Shown here piece by piece: positions 51,939 through 60,455 of a DNA stretch of 64,000 nt (positions are counted from its first letter, which is position 1; each line of letters opens with the position of its first letter). The notes below the pieces were generated by a model. The model saw only the letters and a list, made by a program, of their open reading frames with translations. It made no database searches and was not told the origin of the DNA. Source of the DNA: Bacillus pseudomycoides (GTDB lineage Bacteria; Bacillota; Bacilli; Bacillales; Bacillaceae_G); contig NZ_CP064266.1 in assembly GCF_022811845.1 (NCBI RefSeq), positions 1,240,001 to 1,304,000 of the forward strand. Direction: 5' to 3'. The position numbers and the translations under genes were made by a program.

Positions 51939-53228
51939 TTATGCATTTTTCATTTCTTCAATTTCTTGCTGCGTCATTTGTTCTCGCCAAATATTTGCAC
52001 CAAGGCCTTTAAGCTTGTCTACTATATTTTCATAGCCTCGATCAATATGTTCGAGCCCTGTTACTTCAGTAATTCCTTCAGCCATTAATCCTGCAATCAC
52101 AAGTGCAGCACCTGCTCGTAAGTCACTCGCTTTTACCTTTGCTCCCTGAAGTAGGACAGGTCCTGTCACAATCGCAGAACGACCCTCTACCTTAATTTGC
52201 GCATTCATCCGGCGCAATTCATCAATATGTTTAAAACGAGCACCGTAAATCGTATCTGTTACAACTCCTGTTCCATATGCCTTTGTTAAAAGGGTTGTAA
52301 AAGGTTGCTGCAAATCTGTAGGGAAACCTGGATATACAAGTGTTTTTATATCGACTGTCTTCAACTCACGATTCCCATTTACTGTAATTTGATCATCGTT
52401 CGTTTCAACTTGTACACCAGCTTCTCGTAATTTTGCAGTGATTGATTCTAAATGTTGTGGGATTACATTATCAACTGTTACTTCTCCACCAGACGCCGCT
52501 CCTAAAATCATGTACGTACCCGCTTCAATTCGGTCTGGAATAATAGCATGGTGACAGCCATGCAGAGAATTCACACCATCAATACGAATTACATCTGTAC
52601 CAGCACCTTTAATTCGCGCCCCCATACTTGTTAGTAATGTCGCTACATCAATAATTTCTGGTTCTTTCGCGGCATTTTCAATCACTGTTCTACCTTTTGC
52701 ACGCACAGCTGCTAGCATAATGTTAATTGTTGCTCCTACACTAACAACATCTAAATAAATACGAGCTCCTCGTAATTCATCCGCTCTTAAATAGATTGCA
52801 CCTTGCTCATTTGTCACATGTGCACCTAATGCTTCAAACCCTTTAATGTGCTGATCAATTGGTCTTGGTCCTAAGTGACATCCACCAGGAAGCCCAATTA
52901 CAGCTTTTTTAAATCGGCCAAGCATAGCGCCCATCAAGTAATAAGAAGCACGTAATTTTTTTACCTTTCCATTTGGCAAGGGCATCGCAACCATTTTGGA
53001 AGGATCAACTGTCATCTCTTCCTCCTGACCATACGTTACAACCCCGCCAATTTCCTCTAATAGATCCCCTAACATCTTCACATCTGAAATATTAGGTACA
53101 CCACCGATGGTCACTGGAGTATCAGCTAAAATGGTCGCTGGAATTAGAGCAACAGCACTGTTCTTTGCACCGCTCACGCGAATTGATCCGTTTAAAGGTC
53201 GTCCACCTTCAATCAGCAATTTTTCCAT
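51939..53228 (-). CDS. murZ: UDP-GlcNAc 1-carboxyvinyltransferase MurZ (MurAB)
   Basis: Second MurA paralogue, same reaction as MurAA, 429 residues. The PEP-binding cysteine is C117 in LPGGCHLGPRPIDQH, so it too should be fosfomycin-sensitive. Lysine 22 lies in GAKNSAVALIP. In Bacillus subtilis this copy is less important for growth. It sits between glpX and fba, which fixes its identity. The start ATG has a GAAGGGAGC site. Confidence 0.95.
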   Translation of the reverse strand: MEKLLIEGGRPLNGSIRVSGAKNSAVALIPATILADTPVTIGGVPNISDVKMLGDLLEEIGGVVTYGQEEEMTVDPSKMVAMPLPNGKVKKLRASYYLMGAMLGRFKKAVIGLPGGCHLGPRPIDQHIKGFEALGAHVTNEQGAIYLRADELRGARIYLDVVSVGATINIMLAAVRAKGRTVIENAAKEPEIIDVATLLTSMGARIKGAGTDVIRIDGVNSLHGCHHAIIPDRIEAGTYMILGAASGGEVTVDNVIPQHLESITAKLREAGVQVETNDDQITVNGNRELKTVDIKTLVYPGFPTDLQQPFTTLLTKAYGTGVVTDTIYGARFKHIDELRRMNAQIKVEGRSAIVTGPVLLQGAKVKASDLRAGAALVIAGLMAEGITEVTGLEHIDRGYENIVDKLKGLGANIWREQMTQQEIEEMKNA

Positions 53229-53619
53229 GTTGAGCTCCCTTCTTGTGAATGTATTTACTTTCAGTTTCTTCTTTTAATAAAAAAAAACAGAAAGCCTTTC
53301 CTTAAGAATTTCATTCGTTCAGCAAACTATCAACCAAAATATTCTTTTCTACCCTATCTGGTCTAAACTTAACAAGCAGTAAGACCTCACCTAAAAATAA
53401 TTATATCTTAAGTGAGTAGATGAAGACTAACTGCCTGTCAAGATTGATTCATCGATTGCTTTAGATACGTTATTACATTTATTAATAGGACTATGCACAT
53501 TATGTTCCACTTTTATATTGCGAAGGAATAAAAAATTCCCTTCATATATAGGTAATATGAAGAAATGTAGGAATTTAATTAATCTTAAGATATGTTCACG
53601 CTTTCATTATACAACGAAA
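53229..53619. other. Gene-free interval between murZ and fba
   Basis: About 390 nt with no coding frame on either strand. In Bacillus subtilis a transaldolase gene (ywjH) occupies this place; no trace of it is visible. A small hairpin GAAGGAAT / ATTCCCTTC lies near 53521-53542 and a TATAAT on the minus strand near 53399-53408 may serve murZ. Confidence 0.55.
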
Positions 53620-53649
53620 GGAAACCGTCTAAAAGAGTAGACGGTTTCC
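53620..53649 (-). terminator. fba terminator
   Basis: GGAAACCGTCT / AGACGGTTTCC perfect 11-bp stem with an 8-nt loop, just past the fba stop, with TTTC following. Confidence 0.87.
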
Positions 53650-53666
53650 AAAACGGAATTTTGTTC

Positions 53667-54524
53667 TTACGCTTTACCGTTAGAACCGAATTCGCGAATT
53701 TTACCAATAACAGTTGCTTTGATAGCTTCGCGGCCAGGTCCGATAAATTTACGAGGATCGTAAACTTCTTGATCTTTGTTTAATACTTCACGAACAGCTT
53801 TTGTAAACTCGATTTGGTTCTCAGTGTTTACATTGATTTTTGAAGTACCTAAAGAAATAGCTTTTACGATGTCAGCAGTTGGGATACCAGTACCACCGTG
53901 AAGTACTAAAGGTACACCAGTGAAGTCGCGAACTTGTTCCATTTCTTTAAATCCTAAGTTTGGCTCACCTTTGTAAGGACCGTGTACAGAACCTAAAGCT
54001 GGAGCTAGGCAATCGATACCTGTTGCTTCAACAAGATGTTTACACTCTTCAGGATCAGCATAGATAACACCTTCAGCAATTACATCGTCTTCTTGTCCGC
54101 CAACTGTACCAAGCTCAGCTTCTACAGATACGTTACGAGCGTGTGCATATTCTACTACTTTTTTAGTAGTTTCAACGTTTTCTTCGAATGGATGGTGAGA
54201 AGCGTCGATCATTACAGATGTGAAACCTGCATCGATTGCTTCTTTACATTTTTCAAAGCTTGAACCATGATCAAGGTGAATCGCTACAGGAACAGTGATG
54301 TTCATTTCTTCGATTAAAGCTTTAACCATAGCTACAACTGTTTTGAAACCAGTCATATGACGAGCTGCACCCTCAGATACACCTAGAATTACAGGAGATT
54401 TTTCTTCTTCCGCAGCAGCTAAAATAGCTTGAGTCCACTCTAAGTTGTTCATGTTGAATTGACCAACTGCGTATTTTCCTTCTAGTGCTTTGTTTAGCAT
54501 TTCTTTCATGGAAACTAAAGGCAT
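53667..54524 (-). CDS. fba: Fructose-bisphosphate aldolase class II
   Basis: Zinc aldolase of glycolysis and gluconeogenesis, 285 residues. Metal and catalytic motifs are PVAIHLDHGSSFEKC (with the acid aspartate), EAELGTVGGQEDD, GSVHGPYKGEP and LHGGTGIPTADI. An AGGAGG site precedes the ATG. It lies between spo0F and murZ as in Bacillus subtilis. Confidence 0.97.
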   Translation of the reverse strand: MPLVSMKEMLNKALEGKYAVGQFNMNNLEWTQAILAAAEEEKSPVILGVSEGAARHMTGFKTVVAMVKALIEEMNITVPVAIHLDHGSSFEKCKEAIDAGFTSVMIDASHHPFEENVETTKKVVEYAHARNVSVEAELGTVGGQEDDVIAEGVIYADPEECKHLVEATGIDCLAPALGSVHGPYKGEPNLGFKEMEQVRDFTGVPLVLHGGTGIPTADIVKAISLGTSKINVNTENQIEFTKAVREVLNKDQEVYDPRKFIGPGREAIKATVIGKIREFGSNGKA

Positions 54525-54735
54525 GGTGAATCCTCCTAAAAAACGTTTTTTGTATCCGATAAGTTCTTATCGCTGGTAGTATGACCAGAATAAGGTAAAA
54601 TATGTATATTTACATACCGGACTTTTTTCTACACTCAATAGGATAACAACTTGTACTCAAAAACTCAACTGTATTCACCTGCTCATCAGTCCATGTAAAC
54701 GCTTTTTTCCATATTTTTTATAAAAAGTTCATTTT

Positions 54736-55104
54736 TTATGCTTCTACAGCTATTTCATTTCGCACAGCTTGACGAATCTCATCGATATCAAATGGCTTCG
54801 CAAAATGCATTAAAGCTCCTAAATCTTTTGCTTCCTGAATCATATCAAGCTCTCCATAAGCAGTCATTAAAATCACTTTAATCTCTTCATTAATTTCTTT
54901 TACATGTTTTAAAATCTCTATACCATCCATACCTGGAATTTTCATATCTAAAATCACTAAATCTGGATTATCCTTTTTCACGATATCTAAAGCTTGAAAT
55001 CCATTTGCTGCTTGGAATGTTTGATAACCTTCTTTTTGGAACACCTCATGCAATAACACACGAATGCCGTATTGATCATCAACGATTAAAATTTTCCCTT
55101 CCAT
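54736..55104 (-). CDS. spo0F: Sporulation response regulator Spo0F
   Basis: Single-domain receiver that takes phosphate from sporulation kinases and passes it to Spo0B in the phosphorelay. It has 122 residues. The acidic pocket is D9-D10, the phosphorylated aspartate D53 (DLVILDMKIPG), with MTAYGELD and the lysine in HFAKPFDIDE. ATG at 55104 follows GGTTGGGG; an earlier TTG is rejected. It is transcribed divergently from ywjG. Confidence 0.96.
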   Translation of the reverse strand: MEGKILIVDDQYGIRVLLHEVFQKEGYQTFQAANGFQALDIVKKDNPDLVILDMKIPGMDGIEILKHVKEINEEIKVILMTAYGELDMIQEAKDLGALMHFAKPFDIDEIRQAVRNEIAVEA

Positions 55105-55308
55105 AGTCCCCAACCTTTCCGTGTAAATACAAGATTAAAAGCTTCTTATATCTTATTCGATTTATTTTCGCTATTCTTTACCAAATTCCTTCCTATTCTT
55201 TCTTATTTTACTGCCTACTATTTTGTTATGCCACCCCTATCACTTCGCCTTTCTGAAAAAATAAGCTATAATAAAAGCCGCCCTAACACGTTAGAAAGGA
55301 GTATCAAG

Positions 55309-55836
55309 ATGTTAAAAATTTTTTCGACTCAACTGAGCGGCTATTTTACAAGAATTTCTCAAAAAGAAGAGATGAACATAGAAGATAGTGCCCGTCTACT
55401 TGCTCAAGCATTAGTTGGTGATGGCATTGTCTATTTACACGGTACAAGAGAAATGGAAGGCGTTGTTCTTGAAGCCTTGTATGGCGAAGAACCAATAAAA
55501 CAAGCAAGACGCTTAATAGAAAATGGTAATCAAGCAGAGGTTACATCCGCAGACCGCGTACTTCTTATTAGTCGTTTTTCGACAGATGAACAAATTGTTT
55601 CAATTGCAAAGAAACTACAAGAAGAGGGCCAATCCATTGTTGGTATTTCAGCCGTTCAAAAAGACACTGAATCATTAGAACAATTCACAGATGTACATAT
55701 TGATACCAAATTACTAAAAGGTTTAATCCCCGATGATGACGGAAACCGTTATGGTTTCCCAAGTTTAATCTTATCTCTATTTGCTTATCACGGATTAAAA
55801 TTTACAATCGATGAAATGATAGACGAATATGAGTAA
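55309..55836 (+). CDS. ywjG: YwjG (DUF2529) family protein
   Basis: Protein of 175 residues in the DUF2529 family, with an SIS-like fold suggested by GDGIVYLHGTREMEGVV and QSIVGISAVQKD. Its function is unknown. ATG at 55309 follows GAAAGGAG; the open frame further upstream has no site. It lies between spo0F and pyrG as in Bacillus subtilis but is transcribed toward pyrG here. Confidence 0.88.
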   Translation: MLKIFSTQLSGYFTRISQKEEMNIEDSARLLAQALVGDGIVYLHGTREMEGVVLEALYGEEPIKQARRLIENGNQAEVTSADRVLLISRFSTDEQIVSIAKKLQEEGQSIVGISAVQKDTESLEQFTDVHIDTKLLKGLIPDDDGNRYGFPSLILSLFAYHGLKFTIDEMIDEYE

Positions 55837-55840
55837 AGGA

Positions 55841-55868
55841 AAAAGGCGTCCAAATTTGGACGCCTTTT
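55841..55868. terminator. Bidirectional terminator between ywjG and pyrG
   Basis: A perfect 28-nt palindrome (AAAAGGCGTCCAAA and its complement) flanked by A and T runs, between two convergent genes. Confidence 0.93.
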
Positions 55869-55871
55869 TTA

Positions 55872-57479
55872 TTACTTACTTTCTTTATTCGTAATAGAAG
55901 CTTTTACGAAATCATGGAATAACGGTTGTGGACGGTTTGGACGAGATACAAGTTCTGGGTGGAACTGTGCTGCCACGAACCAAGGATGTTCTTTTAATTC
56001 GATAATTTCTACTAAGCGACCATCTGGGCTTGTACCAGAGAAGATGAAGCCTGCGTTTTCCATGTCTTGACGGAATTGGTTGTTGAACTCATAACGATGA
56101 CGATGACGCTCATATACAACCGGCTCACTATACGCATTGTAAGCATTTGTTTCTGGTGTAAGCTTACATGGGTATAGACCAAGACGAAGCGTACCACCTA
56201 AGTCTTCTACATCTTTTTGTTCTGGTAATAGATCGATAATTGCATAAGGCGTGTCAGGATTAATTTCAGAAGAGTTAGCTCCTTCTAATCCTAATACGTT
56301 ACGTGCAAATTCGATTGATGCAAGTTGCATACCTAAGCAAATTCCTAAGAATGGAACTTTATTTTCACGTGCATATTGAATTGCAGCAATTTTTCCTTCT
56401 ACACCGCGATCGCCGAAGCCACCTGGTACAAGGATACCGTCTGTGTCGCCAACTAATTCTTGTACGTTCTCTGCTGTTACGTGCTCAGCATTTACCCATT
56501 TCACTTCTACATCTGTATCAAATGAATAACCTGCATGACGAAGTGCTTCTACAACAGAGATGTATGCATCTTGAAGCTCTACATATTTACCAACAAGAGC
56601 GATTTTTGTTTTCTTAGATAGGTTGCGTACTTTTTCTACTAATGCTGTCCACTCTGTCATATCTGCAGCTGGATTGTCTAGTTTTAAGTGATCGCAAACG
56701 ATTTGGTCCATATTTTGCTCTTGAAGAGATAATGGAACTGCATATAACGTATCTGCATCGCGTGCTTCAATAACTGCTTTTGTATCAATGTCACAGAATA
56801 ATGCAAGCTTGTCTTTCATATCTTGAGAAACAGGCAGTTCTGTACGAACAACGATAATATTTGGCTGAATACCTAAGCTACGAAGTTCTTTAACGCTATG
56901 TTGCGTTGGTTTTGTTTTCATTTCACCCGCTGCTTTTAAGTACGGAATTAATGTACAGTGAATGTACATTACGTTGTCACGGCCAATATCGCTCTTAATT
57001 TGGCGAATTGCTTCTAGGAATGGTAGAGACTCAATGTCACCAACTGTTCCTCCGATTTCTGTAATAACAACGTCCGCATTTGTTTCGCGTCCTGAGCGAT
57101 ATACACGCTCTTTAATTTCATTTGTAATGTGAGGAATAACCTGAACTGTTCCTCCTAAATATTCACCGCGACGCTCTTTTTGAAGAACAGAAGAGTAAAT
57201 TTTACCTGTTGTTACGTTGCTGTATTTGTTTAAGTTAATGTCAATGAAACGCTCATAGTGACCAAGGTCTAAGTCTGTTTCTGCGCCATCATCCGTTACG
57301 AATACCTCACCGTGTTGGTATGGGCTCATTGTCCCTGGGTCTACGTTAATATACGGGTCAAACTTTTGGATTGTTACGTTTAAACCACGATTCTTTAAAA
57401 GTCTTCCAAGAGATGCTGCTGTAATCCCTTTCCCTAAAGAAGATACTACACCGCCTGTTACGAAAATATACTTAGTCAT
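55872..57479 (-). CDS. pyrG: CTP synthase
   Basis: Makes CTP from UTP with glutamine. It has 535 residues. The synthase domain starts YIFVTGGVVSSLGKGITAAS (P-loop); the glutaminase domain has the nucleophile cysteine in FLGICLGMQLASIEFARN and the catalytic histidine/glutamate in AAQFHPELVSRP. It is preceded by a leader with an attenuator (57597-57697), pointing to CTP-sensing control. Confidence 0.98.
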   Translation of the reverse strand: MTKYIFVTGGVVSSLGKGITAASLGRLLKNRGLNVTIQKFDPYINVDPGTMSPYQHGEVFVTDDGAETDLDLGHYERFIDINLNKYSNVTTGKIYSSVLQKERRGEYLGGTVQVIPHITNEIKERVYRSGRETNADVVITEIGGTVGDIESLPFLEAIRQIKSDIGRDNVMYIHCTLIPYLKAAGEMKTKPTQHSVKELRSLGIQPNIIVVRTELPVSQDMKDKLALFCDIDTKAVIEARDADTLYAVPLSLQEQNMDQIVCDHLKLDNPAADMTEWTALVEKVRNLSKKTKIALVGKYVELQDAYISVVEALRHAGYSFDTDVEVKWVNAEHVTAENVQELVGDTDGILVPGGFGDRGVEGKIAAIQYARENKVPFLGICLGMQLASIEFARNVLGLEGANSSEINPDTPYAIIDLLPEQKDVEDLGGTLRLGLYPCKLTPETNAYNAYSEPVVYERHRHRYEFNNQFRQDMENAGFIFSGTSPDGRLVEIIELKEHPWFVAAQFHPELVSRPNRPQPLFHDFVKASITNKESK

Positions 57480-57596
57480 GAAAGTACTCCCTTCTACTTT
57501 GTTGTTATATAATCACCGTTGCAAAGCGCAACGTATGTAGATAACACCTTATCTATCTTATTGTTAGACTCTTTTTATTTTCTAAACAAAAAACAA

Positions 57597-57653
57597 AAAA
57601 GAAAATTGCTCCCCTCATCACGAAAAGTAATAAGTAGGGAGCAATTTTCTTTT
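57597..57653 (-). promoter_or_regulatory. pyrG attenuator terminator
   Basis: In the pyrG leader, a 17-bp stem (AAAAGAAAATTGCTCCC and its complement) is followed on the minus strand by TTTTTTGTTTTTTG, before the gene. The 5' arm in the RNA carries GCUCCCU, which can pair with a poly-G RNA start and so prevent terminator formation, as known for Bacillus subtilis pyrG. Confidence 0.88.
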
Positions 57654-57690
57654 ATATTTACACTTTAAAAGTATCATCGTCTTGTTTTAA

Positions 57691-57733
57691 AGAGCCCAAA
57701 AATGATTCTACATGGACGATAATAAAAAGTCAA
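57691..57733 (-). promoter_or_regulatory. pyrG promoter with GGGC start
   Basis: On the minus strand TTGACT (57728-57733), 17 nt, TAGAAT (57705-57710), then seven bases and GGGCTCT (start at 57697). A GGGC start lets RNA polymerase add extra G when CTP is scarce. The -35 lies next to the rpoE stop. Confidence 0.87.
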
Positions 57734-57736
57734 GAA

Positions 57737-58255
57737 CTACAGTTCTTCCTCTTCTTCTTCTGTTTCATCATACTCAAGTTCTTCGTCAGCGAATTCTTCT
57801 TCATCATCGTCATCATCTAAATCATCAAGATCATCGTCTTCTTCAAGAACCTCGTCCAAATCTTCTACATCGTCATCGCTGTCGTCTTCACTATCAAAGT
57901 CGTCTTCGTCTTCTTCAATGTATTCATCAAAATCTTCTTCCTCTTCAACCTTACGTTTTTTCTTAGGCTTTGGCTGAGGTAAGATTTCTTCATCAATTTG
58001 CTCGTATGGGTACCAACTGCGTATCCCCCAACGATTTTCTCCTAAATTAATGAAACGTCCATCAATATTTAAATCTGTATAAAATTGCGCGATCTTCGCA
58101 GCAACTTGTTCTTGAGATAGTCCCAGCACTTGAGCGATTTCTTGAACTAAATCATTGAATGACGTTGCCTGTCTTTTATCCTCTAAAACACTATGTACAA
58201 CTTCAATCATGGATAATTCTTTTAGCTCTTCTGGTGAATATTTCTTAAAATCCAC
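57737..58255 (-). CDS. rpoE: RNA polymerase delta subunit
   Basis: Small subunit that improves promoter release and recycling. It has 172 residues. The first 90 form the HARE-HTH fold (EELKELSMIEVVHSVLEDK, FNDLVQEIAQVLGL, RFINLGENRWGIRSWYPYEQ); the rest is almost entirely aspartate and glutamate, as in other delta subunits. It is followed at once by the pyrG promoter. Confidence 0.95.
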   Translation of the reverse strand: MDFKKYSPEELKELSMIEVVHSVLEDKRQATSFNDLVQEIAQVLGLSQEQVAAKIAQFYTDLNIDGRFINLGENRWGIRSWYPYEQIDEEILPQPKPKKKRKVEEEEDFDEYIEEDEDDFDSEDDSDDDVEDLDEVLEEDDDLDDLDDDDDEEEFADEELEYDETEEEEEEL

Positions 58256-58479
58256 TTATGCGGCACTTCCTTTCTTAAAATATAATCCTATATATAACGG
58301 CCTGTTTAAAAAAATCCATACTATTCATTATAAACAAAACTCCAACAAATATGCTACAAAAAAAAACGGGAAACTTTTCATAAGTAATCGATAAAAGTGA
58401 TTATAGACTATAATTTTAAAAATTCAATCGCATAAACTATATAAATCGCGGCTCTGAATACAAAAGTGGATTTCCCCTC

Positions 58480-58572
58480 ATCTTCTCCTTCTGGTTTCAC
58501 TTGGCATGGGGCTAAAAAGGGCACTGACCGCTTCTATGCATGGCTGGATCCTCTCTCCCGCCTAAAAAAGAG
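58480..58572 (+). repeat. Dispersed repeat, family 2
   Basis: Copy with CTCCTTCTGGTTTCACT, GGCATGGGGCTAAAAAGGGC, CCGCTTCTATGCATGG and TCCTCTCTCCCGCCTAAA, matching the copy at 42446-42530. It lies between rpoE and the TetR gene; no other gene was seen in 58256-58596. Confidence 0.75.
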
Positions 58573-58596
58573 GGATTTTTATATTTATATAGCTTT

Positions 58597-59226
58597 TTAT
58601 TTCGGAACCATATGTGCCCCATTTAATACGTACCTAATTTGCATTTCTGTATATTCCTCTAATGTATAAAGTTTTTGCAATGCCCAGCGTCTAAATCCCC
58701 ACATTTGCCCTTGAATGAAAATATTATGAGCCAGCAATTGTATTTCCTTTTTTGTTAATGTAAATGTGCCGTTTTCCGTGCACTGTTCTAAAATATTTTC
58801 AAACATTCCCACCATTTGAAACTCTTTTTCTAGCACATATGGAAGAGACTCTTTCGGTAAAAACCGCACTTCTTGATACATAATTAATACTTCTTCTTGC
58901 AACTCATCCATTACTTTAAAATAGTTCGTAATGGCTATTCTTAAACTTTCAACACTGCCCTTCTCTGTACATACTACTTCTTCTAATCGCTCCTTTACAT
59001 GTTCGTAAATGCTATCGCATACTAAATACAATACGTCATCTTTCGTACGGATATATTCATAAAGTGTCCCAATACTAAATCCGGCTGCTTTTGCAATTTC
59101 CCTCGTCGTTGTACGAGGAAATCCCTTTTGCTTAAAAAGCTGTACCGCTCCTTTAATCATCTGCTCGCGCCTTAGTGCAACCAATTTCTCATCCTTTACA
59201 GACGCATGCACATTGTGCTTAACCAT
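58597..59226 (-). CDS. TetR/AcrR family regulator (FadR-like)
   Basis: DNA-binding repressor of 209 residues. The helix-turn-helix is in TTTREIAKAAGFSIGTLYEYIRTKDDVLYLV at about 40-70; the rest is a ligand-binding domain. Its place next to acyl-CoA dehydrogenase, hydroxybutyryl-CoA dehydrogenase and thiolase genes suggests control of fatty-acid degradation with an acyl-CoA as inducer. ATG at 59226 follows GAGAGGTGAAGGGG. Confidence 0.85.
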   Translation of the reverse strand: MVKHNVHASVKDEKLVALRREQMIKGAVQLFKQKGFPRTTTREIAKAAGFSIGTLYEYIRTKDDVLYLVCDSIYEHVKERLEEVVCTEKGSVESLRIAITNYFKVMDELQEEVLIMYQEVRFLPKESLPYVLEKEFQMVGMFENILEQCTENGTFTLTKKEIQLLAHNIFIQGQMWGFRRWALQKLYTLEEYTEMQIRYVLNGAHMVPK

Positions 59227-59256
59227 CCCCTTCACCTCTCTCTACCATTTGGAAGG

Positions 59257-59286
59257 AAAAAGCGTAGGAAAATCCCTACGCTTTTT
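59257..59286 (-). terminator. Fatty-acid operon terminator
   Basis: AAAAAGCGTAGG / CCTACGCTTTTT perfect 12-bp stem, 3 nt after the acyl-CoA dehydrogenase stop. It is placed before the TetR gene, so some transcription may end ahead of the regulator. Confidence 0.88.
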
Positions 59287-59289
59287 CTC

Positions 59290-60429
59290 TTATTTCGTTA
59301 ACATGCGAGAAATTACAAGTCTTTGGATCTCTTGTGTTCCCTCATAAATCTGCGTAATCTTTGCATCACGCATGAACCGTTCTACCGGGTAATCTTTCGT
59401 ATAACCGTAACCACCAAATACTTGCACTGCTTCCGTCGTTACTTTCATCGCTGTATCTCCAGCAAACACCTTCGACATCGCTGATTCTTTCCCGTATGAA
59501 AGCCCTTCTGATTCTAGCCAAGCAGCTTGATATGTTAATAGACGCGCTGCCTCTACATTTGTCGCCATATCTGCTAATTTAAAACCAATTCCTTGCTGCG
59601 CCGCGATTGGCTTCCCAAACTGATGTCGTTCTCTCGCATACTCCACTGAAGCATCTAAAGCTCCTTGCGCAATACCAACAGCCTGCGCCGCAATACCATT
59701 ACGTCCACCGTCTAATGTTTGCATTGCAATTTTGAATCCGTGCCCTTCTTCACCAAGTAAATTCTTAGCAGGAATGCGACAGTCTTCAAACATAATTTCT
59801 GTTGTCGGCGAAGAGCGAATCCCAAGCTTGCTCTCTTTCTTACCAACTGAAAATCCTGGTGCATCACTTTCTACAATAAATGCACTTGTACCGCGCTGCT
59901 TTGATTCTGGGTCAGTCAATGCAAAGACAACATAAATATCAGCGATTCCCCCGTTAGTAATAAAAATCTTGGAACCATTTAAAATATAATGATCTCCATC
60001 ACGCTTCGCCGTCGTTTTCATTCCGCCCGCATCTGAACCAGATCCTGGCTCCGTTAAGCCGTATGCACCAATCTTCTTTCCTTCTGCCATCGGGCGTAAA
60101 AACTTTTGCTTTTGCTCTTCTGTTCCAAATTTAAAAATAGGCCAGCCAGCCAGCGACGTATGAGCAGATAACGTAACACCCGTAGAAGCGCAAACACGGG
60201 ATAACTCTTCTACAGCAATCACATACGCTAAGTAATCGCTTCCAATTCCGCCGTATTCTTCAGGCCATGGAATCCCTGTTAAACCAAGGTCTGCCATTTG
60301 ATCAAATAAAGCACGATCAAATCGTTCTTCTTCATCGCGCTCAGCAGCTGTTGGTGCCACTTCATTTCTTGCAAAGTCTCGAACCATTTTTCTTATCATT
60401 TCGTGTTCTTCTGATAATTTAAAATGCAT
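59290..60429 (-). CDS. acdA: Acyl-CoA dehydrogenase
   Basis: FAD enzyme that oxidises acyl-CoA to trans-2-enoyl-CoA, first step of beta-oxidation. It has 379 residues. Flavin motifs are YGLTEPGSGSDAGGMKT and IFITNGGIADIYVV; the catalytic glutamate is in QIYEGTQEIQRLVISR. A GGGGAGGAAG site precedes the ATG. It is one of two similar dehydrogenases in tandem here; acdA in Bacillus subtilis lies at this locus. Confidence 0.94.
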   Translation of the reverse strand: MHFKLSEEHEMIRKMVRDFARNEVAPTAAERDEEERFDRALFDQMADLGLTGIPWPEEYGGIGSDYLAYVIAVEELSRVCASTGVTLSAHTSLAGWPIFKFGTEEQKQKFLRPMAEGKKIGAYGLTEPGSGSDAGGMKTTAKRDGDHYILNGSKIFITNGGIADIYVVFALTDPESKQRGTSAFIVESDAPGFSVGKKESKLGIRSSPTTEIMFEDCRIPAKNLLGEEGHGFKIAMQTLDGGRNGIAAQAVGIAQGALDASVEYARERHQFGKPIAAQQGIGFKLADMATNVEAARLLTYQAAWLESEGLSYGKESAMSKVFAGDTAMKVTTEAVQVFGGYGYTKDYPVERFMRDAKITQIYEGTQEIQRLVISRMLTK

Positions 60430-60455
60430 GTTACTTCCTCCCCGCTCTCTTTCCT

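Noticed and set aside
55105..55210. Sigma-H promoter and Spo0A box upstream of spo0F
   Set aside because: AGGAATT and CGAAT pieces are present but their spacing does not fit the consensus, so no site is called.
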